Of a stretch of 8,677 nucleotides of DNA, positions 5,705 to 8,677 are shown one piece after another. Under the pieces are notes generated by a model. That model saw only the letters and a list, made by a program, of their open reading frames with translations, had not been told where the DNA came from and searched no databases. How positions within the stretch are numbered: the first letter of the stretch is position 1; each line of letters starts with the position of its first letter. Made by a program: the position numbers and the translations under genes. The DNA comes from Candidatus Uhrbacteria bacterium (GTDB taxonomy: Bacteria; Patescibacteriota; Patescibacteriia; 2-12-FULL-60-25): assembly GCA_016866635.1 (NCBI GenBank), contig VGLT01000034.1, positions 1-8,677 of the forward strand, read 5' to 3'.

Positions 5705-7492
5705 ATGAAATCATCCTTCTCTTTCTTGCGCAGATTACTATTCAGCGCATCTGTGTTCGTTGTTTCGTTTATTCCCCTCATGGCCGCGCGCGCAGATGCT
5801 CCCTGGAGCCAGACGCCGTCTGCCGGTCAATCTTCCTATAGCTTTTCAGCGACGACCGTTGCCCCTAATGAAGATTTTACTTTTACGGCCACGATTCGTA
5901 ATGCCGCGGGTAACCCTTTGGTCGGCAAATTGGTACAGATTTCGACGAGTCTTGGTGGCATGTCGACAGTTCCCGGAGGAGCTTTTACAAATGAGCTTGG
6001 CCAGGCAGTGTATACGATTCGTTTTTCACAAACGGGAACGGCGACTCTTTCCGTGAGTGTGGATGGAGTCACGATTGATCCAGCGCAAACCGTGATCGAG
6101 GTAAAGGACAATACTGTTTCTGCTAATCATTCTTCGATCTCTTTTTCTTCTACATCCGTTGGTGTGAATCAAGAAATTATTTTCACCGCCGATATTCGAA
6201 ATGCACAAAGCCAGCCGCTCGCAGGAAAGTTGATACAAGTGTTTAGCGACAAAAATATCATGACAAGTGATCCAGCGGCTGCTCTGACAAATACTTCAGG
6301 CGTAGGAACCTATAAACTGCGTTTTTCACAGACAGGCCAGGTTGTCCTTACCGTCAAGGTTGATGGAGTCACGATTCCTCCGATCACGACGATTACGATT
6401 GCAGATTCGGCGGTCTCTGTCACGAATTCTTCGATCACGTTTTCCTCCAACTCTATAGGAGTGAATCAGGACGTTACGTTCACAGCCAACGTTCGCAATG
6501 CTCAAGGACAGCCGTTGGCAGGAAAGTTGATACAAGTGTTTAGCGACAAAAATATCATGACGAGTGACCCAGGGGCTGCATACACAAACACCTCCGGTGT
6601 GGGAACCTATAAATTACGTTTTTCACAATCAGGCCCGGTTGTCCTCACCGCTAAGGTTGATGGTATGACCATTTCTCCGGTCACGACGATACAAGTGACG
6701 GATCCCGGAATCTCAGCTTCCCAATCTACGGTGAGCGCATCTCCCACAACGGTCGCGACGGATCCTGTATACGGATCAGGTGTCAGTGTGACCGTTCGCA
6801 ATAGCTCCGGACAATTGATGACCGGGAAATGGGTATCGTTGCAAGTATCACCCTCGGCATCTGTAACGGTAAGTCCAAGCAATGTCATGACCAATGAGCT
6901 TGGTGTTGCGAATTTTGTGGTCAAGAGTAGTGCGGCCGGAACAGTATCGGTGACGGCGTATGTAGAAGGGATTGCTCTCAATCAACAACCCAACATCACA
7001 TTTACTGGTTCTGGTTCCGCCTGTCAGTTTGCAGGATATGAATTGATAAAACTTCCAGATGATGGAAATTCAAACACACAAGAAGACAGCGCTGTCTATT
7101 ATTATGGCAAGGATTGTAAACGCCACGCTTTTCCAAACGTACAAACCTACATGAGTTGGTATTGGGATTTTTCCAAAGTTCAAACGGTCTCTGCGGTGAC
7201 GTTATCACTCATGCCACTCGGAAAAAATGTGACGTACCGCCCCGGGGTCTACATGGTGAAGTTCCCGAGTGTGCCAAAGGTGTATGCGGTGGGACGTGGA
7301 GGAGTCTTGCGTTGGGTGACAAGCGAATCTTTGGCCACGACGATGTATGGATCGAGCTGGCGTTATTTAGTGTATGATATTCCAGAAAGTTTCTACACGA
7401 ACTACGTGTTTGGCGCAGATATTGTTGCCCCAGGAAATTTTATCCCAAACACGGAACGCGATAGTACGCCTACGATAAACGACAGTTTGTAA
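5705..7492 (+). CDS. Secreted surface protein: four Ig-like repeats plus CPR-type C-terminal domain
   Basis: The 595-residue protein starts with a signal peptide (MKSSFSFLRRLLFSASVF..., hydrophobic to about residue 26, likely cut near ARA/DA at 30-32). Four Ig-like modules follow with a period of 99-101 residues, marked by GKLVQ, GKLIQ, GKLIQ and GKWVS at residues 74, 174, 273 and 374. Each has FTFTA.IRNA.G.PL..GK, TN..G...Y..RFS..G and V.VDG.TI, a Big_1/invasin-like pattern. Modules 2 and 3 are nearly identical. From about residue 437 a different domain follows, with Cys440 and Cys471 (possible disulfide), KRHAFPNVQTYMSWYW, NVTYRPGVYMVK and KVYAVGRGGVLRWVTSES. I recognise this as common at the C-termini of Patescibacteria exported proteins; its function is unknown to me. 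No membrane anchor or sortase signal is seen at the C-terminus. Adhesion or a structural surface role is inference. Its stop overlaps an ATG (7492). Confidence 0.82.
   Translation: MKSSFSFLRRLLFSASVFVVSFIPLMAARADAPWSQTPSAGQSSYSFSATTVAPNEDFTFTATIRNAAGNPLVGKLVQISTSLGGMSTVPGGAFTNELGQAVYTIRFSQTGTATLSVSVDGVTIDPAQTVIEVKDNTVSANHSSISFSSTSVGVNQEIIFTADIRNAQSQPLAGKLIQVFSDKNIMTSDPAAALTNTSGVGTYKLRFSQTGQVVLTVKVDGVTIPPITTITIADSAVSVTNSSITFSSNSIGVNQDVTFTANVRNAQGQPLAGKLIQVFSDKNIMTSDPGAAYTNTSGVGTYKLRFSQSGPVVLTAKVDGMTISPVTTIQVTDPGISASQSTVSASPTTVATDPVYGSGVSVTVRNSSGQLMTGKWVSLQVSPSASVTVSPSNVMTNELGVANFVVKSSAAGTVSVTAYVEGIALNQQPNITFTGSGSACQFAGYELIKLPDDGNSNTQEDSAVYYYGKDCKRHAFPNVQTYMSWYWDFSKVQTVSAVTLSLMPLGKNVTYRPGVYMVKFPSVPKVYAVGRGGVLRWVTSESLATTMYGSSWRYLVYDIPESFYTNYVFGADIVAPGNFIPNTERDSTPTINDSL
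6221..6264 (+). repeat. 44-nt perfect direct repeat, copy 1 (Ig module 2)
   Basis: These bases, encoding AGKLIQVFSDKNIMT at residues 173 onward, recur without a mismatch at 6518-6561. The offset is 297 nt (99 codons), one Ig module. Identity at third codon positions indicates a recent duplication or gene conversion between modules 2 and 3. Confidence 0.9.
6518..6561 (+). repeat. 44-nt perfect direct repeat, copy 2 (Ig module 3)
   Basis: This is the second exact copy of the 44-nt block at 6221-6264, in the same reading frame and at the same place in the next module. Flanking bases differ (for example CCGCTC against CCGTTG just upstream), so the identity falls off outside the block. Confidence 0.9.
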
Positions 7493-7538
7493 TGAACGTA
7501 CAAGACTTCTTCCATGAGGGGGTCTACTTATTGATGCG

Positions 7539-7958
7539 ATGGCCGTATCATCATATGATGCGGCGATAGTGGATGAACAGACTGGAATAAAAGATTATGT
7601 AAAAACGTTTCGTGTGTTTTTAGATATGGATCGTCATCGGGTACATGGAATGATTCTTTCTAATCTCACCAAACAACGAAACCGGCCGGAAATTCAACCA
7701 GAAGAGGTAGCAAGTATTCCGGTTGGAGGTATTAATGGAGATCGATATACGATTATTGGGTGCGGAGGAGTTTTTTCTGCACAAGATGCCTATGAAAAAA
7801 TTCGTCAGGGAGCAACACTGGTTCAGTTGATTACAGGAATGATTTTTGAAGGGCCTCAGCTGATTGGAGAAATTAATCAAGGTCTTGTTTCTCTGCTCAA
7901 GCGGGATGGATATCAACACATTTCACAAGCCATCGGTGCCGCTCACCGATTGAAGTAA
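7539..7958 (+). pseudogene. pyrD: Dihydroorotate dehydrogenase (pyrD) remnant
   Basis: The 139-residue reading matches only the C-terminal part of class 2 dihydroorotate dehydrogenase, the FMN enzyme that oxidises dihydroorotate to orotate in pyrimidine synthesis. Recognisable are HGMILSNLTKQR (the GxIxTNTT region), VGGING (GGLSG), YTIIGCGGVFSAQDAYEKI (PIIGVGGI.S..DAYEKI), GATLVQLITGMIFEGP (GASLVQLYTG.IY.GP) and LLKRDGYQHISQAIGA. Normal enzymes are about 330-370 residues, so roughly the first 170-200 are missing, including the catalytic base and most substrate residues. About 20 residues that normally separate GGLSG from IIGVGG are also absent, leaving GGINGDRYTIIG. Two separate losses point to decay, not a short functional form. 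A small frame starting at 7492 (MNVQDFFHEGVYLL..., stop at 7568) could be a shifted N-terminal relic. No promoter or Shine-Dalgarno site is evident. Confidence 0.72.
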
Positions 7959-7967
7959 GAAACCCGG

Positions 7968-8435
7968 TTATTTTTTCGCAACGGGTCCGCTGGATGTAGA
8001 TTTTCGAGCAGTTGAAAGGCGATCTTCGAGACTCGCCACCATGGCATCCATGCGTTGATTAACCGTACTCTTTAAAAGAATGCCGTGACGTGCTTGAACG
8101 CGACCGATCAGCTTAAACATTTCTCCGGTTAATTGATAAAGCGCCGCCAAATCCTTTGGAGAGAATTCACGTTGTTCAAGGTTAGTCAGATATCCATCGG
8201 ATAATTGAGAAGGAAAAGCACCAGTCCATAATTCAACATCGCGTTTGGTTTTCAACTTTGAAACATCGCCGGCCGCCTCTTTAACCAATTCAGCTGCCCA
8301 TTTCGTATTGGGTGTTGACTCTAAACGCACCTCAACTGCAACAGGTCTCTGCGCCTCAGCCTTGGCCATGTTTGGGGCACCCGTTAACATCGCACCAGCC
8401 ACAGCCGCTCTCACGAATTTTTTGATTCTTTCCAT
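7968..8435 (-). CDS. Small secreted protein of unknown function
   Basis: I do not recognise this 155-residue protein. It begins with a clear signal peptide: MERIKKF, a hydrophobic stretch to about residue 20, and an AKA site at 24-26. The mature part (about 129 residues) is charged and looks mostly helical, with segments such as WAAELVKEAAGDVSKLKTKRDVELW and LAALYQLTGEMFKLIGRVQARHG, and ends in a Ser/Lys-rich tail (ARKSTSSGPVAKK). It has no Cys and no transmembrane helix after the signal, so export to the cell surface or medium is likely. It is convergent with the pyrD remnant (9 nt between stops) and divergent from ribH. A promoter is visible 30 nt upstream; the leader has no Shine-Dalgarno site before ATG. 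Coding status rests on the signal peptide, promoter and uninterrupted frame. Confidence 0.7.
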   Translation of the reverse strand: MERIKKFVRAAVAGAMLTGAPNMAKAEAQRPVAVEVRLESTPNTKWAAELVKEAAGDVSKLKTKRDVELWTGAFPSQLSDGYLTNLEQREFSPKDLAALYQLTGEMFKLIGRVQARHGILLKSTVNQRMDAMVASLEDRLSTARKSTSSGPVAKK

Positions 8436-8465
8436 AAGAAGGGGGTTAAATAATGAATAGATAAG

Positions 8466-8495
8466 AGTATACCCCTTTTTTCGTTTTTGTGTTTA
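8466..8495 (-). promoter_or_regulatory. Promoter of the small secreted protein gene
   Basis: On the minus strand TAAACA (8495-8490, 4 of 6 matches to TTGACA) and TATACT (8471-8466) are separated by 18 nt. The -10 ends 30 nt before the ATG at 8435, giving a leader of about 23 nt, the longest for any promoter in the window. It overlaps the ribH promoter region on the other strand. Confidence 0.55.
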
Positions 8496-8514
8496 TATGC
8501 TTTTATGCTTTAAT
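8487..8514 (+). promoter_or_regulatory. Promoter of ribH, extended -10
   Basis: TTTAAT (8509-8514) is directly preceded by TGC (8506-8508), an extended -10. A -35-like TTGTGT lies at 8487-8492, 16 nt upstream. The -10 ends 8 nt before the ribH ATG at 8523, predicting a nearly leaderless mRNA. There is no room for an FMN riboswitch. The region also contains the tandem 8-mer TATGCTTT twice (8496-8511). Confidence 0.5.
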
Positions 8515-8522
8515 GATTTTAT

Positions 8523-8677
8523 ATGAAATCCAACCAGTTCGAGGGTTTGAATGGGGCGGGTCTGAAAGTTGCGGTCGTGACGGCACGATTTAACCAAGTA
8601 TTGACGGATGCTATGTTGGAAGATTGTTTAAAAGCGCTGGAAACTGCACAGGTGGCTAAAGAAGATATTGTGAGCGT
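8523..8677 (+). CDS. ribH: 6,7-dimethyl-8-ribityllumazine synthase, N-terminal part only
   Basis: The frame runs 51 codons to the window edge. It reads FEGLNGAGLKVAVVTARFNQ at 6-25, then LTDAMLEDCLKALETAQVAKEDIVSV. This is the typical N-terminus of lumazine synthase: a short lead with EG.L...GLK, the strand IAIV.ARFN with the substrate-contacting Phe-Asn (Phe23, Asn24), helix LL.GA..AL, and a ...EDI.V.. strand. The enzyme condenses 5-amino-6-ribitylaminouracil with dihydroxybutanone phosphate in the penultimate step of riboflavin synthesis and usually assembles into pentamers or 60-mer shells. The start ATG at 8523 lies 8 nt after the -10 box, with no Shine-Dalgarno site. Cys in LEDCLKAL is unusual but not at a known catalytic position. 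The remainder of the gene, including the catalytic His, lies outside the window. Confidence 0.88.
   Translation, partial: MKSNQFEGLNGAGLKVAVVTARFNQVLTDAMLEDCLKALETAQVAKEDIVS

Noticed and set aside
7959..7981. Bidirectional terminator between the pyrD remnant and the secreted protein gene
   Set aside because: AACCCGGTT next to a T6 run leaves a one-base loop, and ACCCG...CGGGT gives only 5 pairs across a 15-nt loop.
8436..8522. FMN riboswitch before ribH
   Set aside because: The whole divergent gap is 87 nt, AT-rich, and the -10 box ends 8 nt before the start codon, so there is no space for the aptamer.
1..8677. CRISPR array, tRNA, rRNA, prophage or intact insertion sequence
   Set aside because: No regularly spaced repeats, cloverleaf-like segments, rRNA-like blocks, integrase or transposase reading frames were seen on either strand.

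Overview
The window looks like chromosomal DNA of a Patescibacteria (Candidate Phyla Radiation) bacterium, probably on the Paceibacteria/Parcubacteria side. The main support is the C-terminal domain of the secreted protein at 5705-7492 (pattern KRxxFPN...TYxxWY...NVTYRPG...KVYAVxxGGVLRWVxSE...YG), which I know from memory as a recurrent surface module of these bacteria. Tight gene packing, very short mRNA leaders and rare Shine-Dalgarno sites fit this. TGA is used as a stop (4066-4068 and 4267-4269), which argues against the recoded Gracilibacteria/Absconditabacteria. The assignment is inference.

Layout. 1-292 (minus): N-terminus of a CPA2-type cation/proton antiporter, cut by the window edge. 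293-409: divergent promoter region. 410-1699: two membrane proteins in tandem, a ferric-reductase-like haem-binding protein and a VanZ/DUF2238-like protein. 1750-2637: a DUF368 protein, the undecaprenyl-phosphate translocase family (PopT). 2693-5576: a compact five-gene cluster led by the only strong Shine-Dalgarno site in the window: TehB-like methyltransferase, NUDT22-like Nudix protein, YwbE, short-chain dehydrogenase, and a class III nucleotidyl cyclase homologue. Gaps within it are 8, 6, -4 and 9 nt. 5577-5704: the longest gap, with a strong promoter and a possible relic of a transposon end. 5705-7492: secreted protein with four Ig-like repeats plus the CPR-type C-terminal domain. 7539-7958: a decayed remnant of dihydroorotate dehydrogenase (pyrD). 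7968-8435 (minus): small secreted protein of unknown function. 8523-8677: start of ribH, cut by the window edge, divergent from the previous gene.

How the genes fit together. The left part is membrane and envelope: ion exchange, haem-linked redox, and recycling of the lipid carrier for wall synthesis. The centre is a small-molecule operon whose members share nucleotide, SAM or dinucleotide chemistry but no obvious common pathway. The right part is cell surface, a lost step of pyrimidine synthesis, and riboflavin synthesis.

Five of the seven promoters I can place put the -10 box only 7-13 nt before the chosen start codon, so many mRNAs here should be leaderless or nearly so. I saw no CRISPR array, tRNA, rRNA, prophage or intact insertion sequence. 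The best leads are the NUDT22-like Nudix gene, the cyclase with a catalytic Arg replaced by Lys, the five-gene operon as a unit, and the leaderless promoter pattern.
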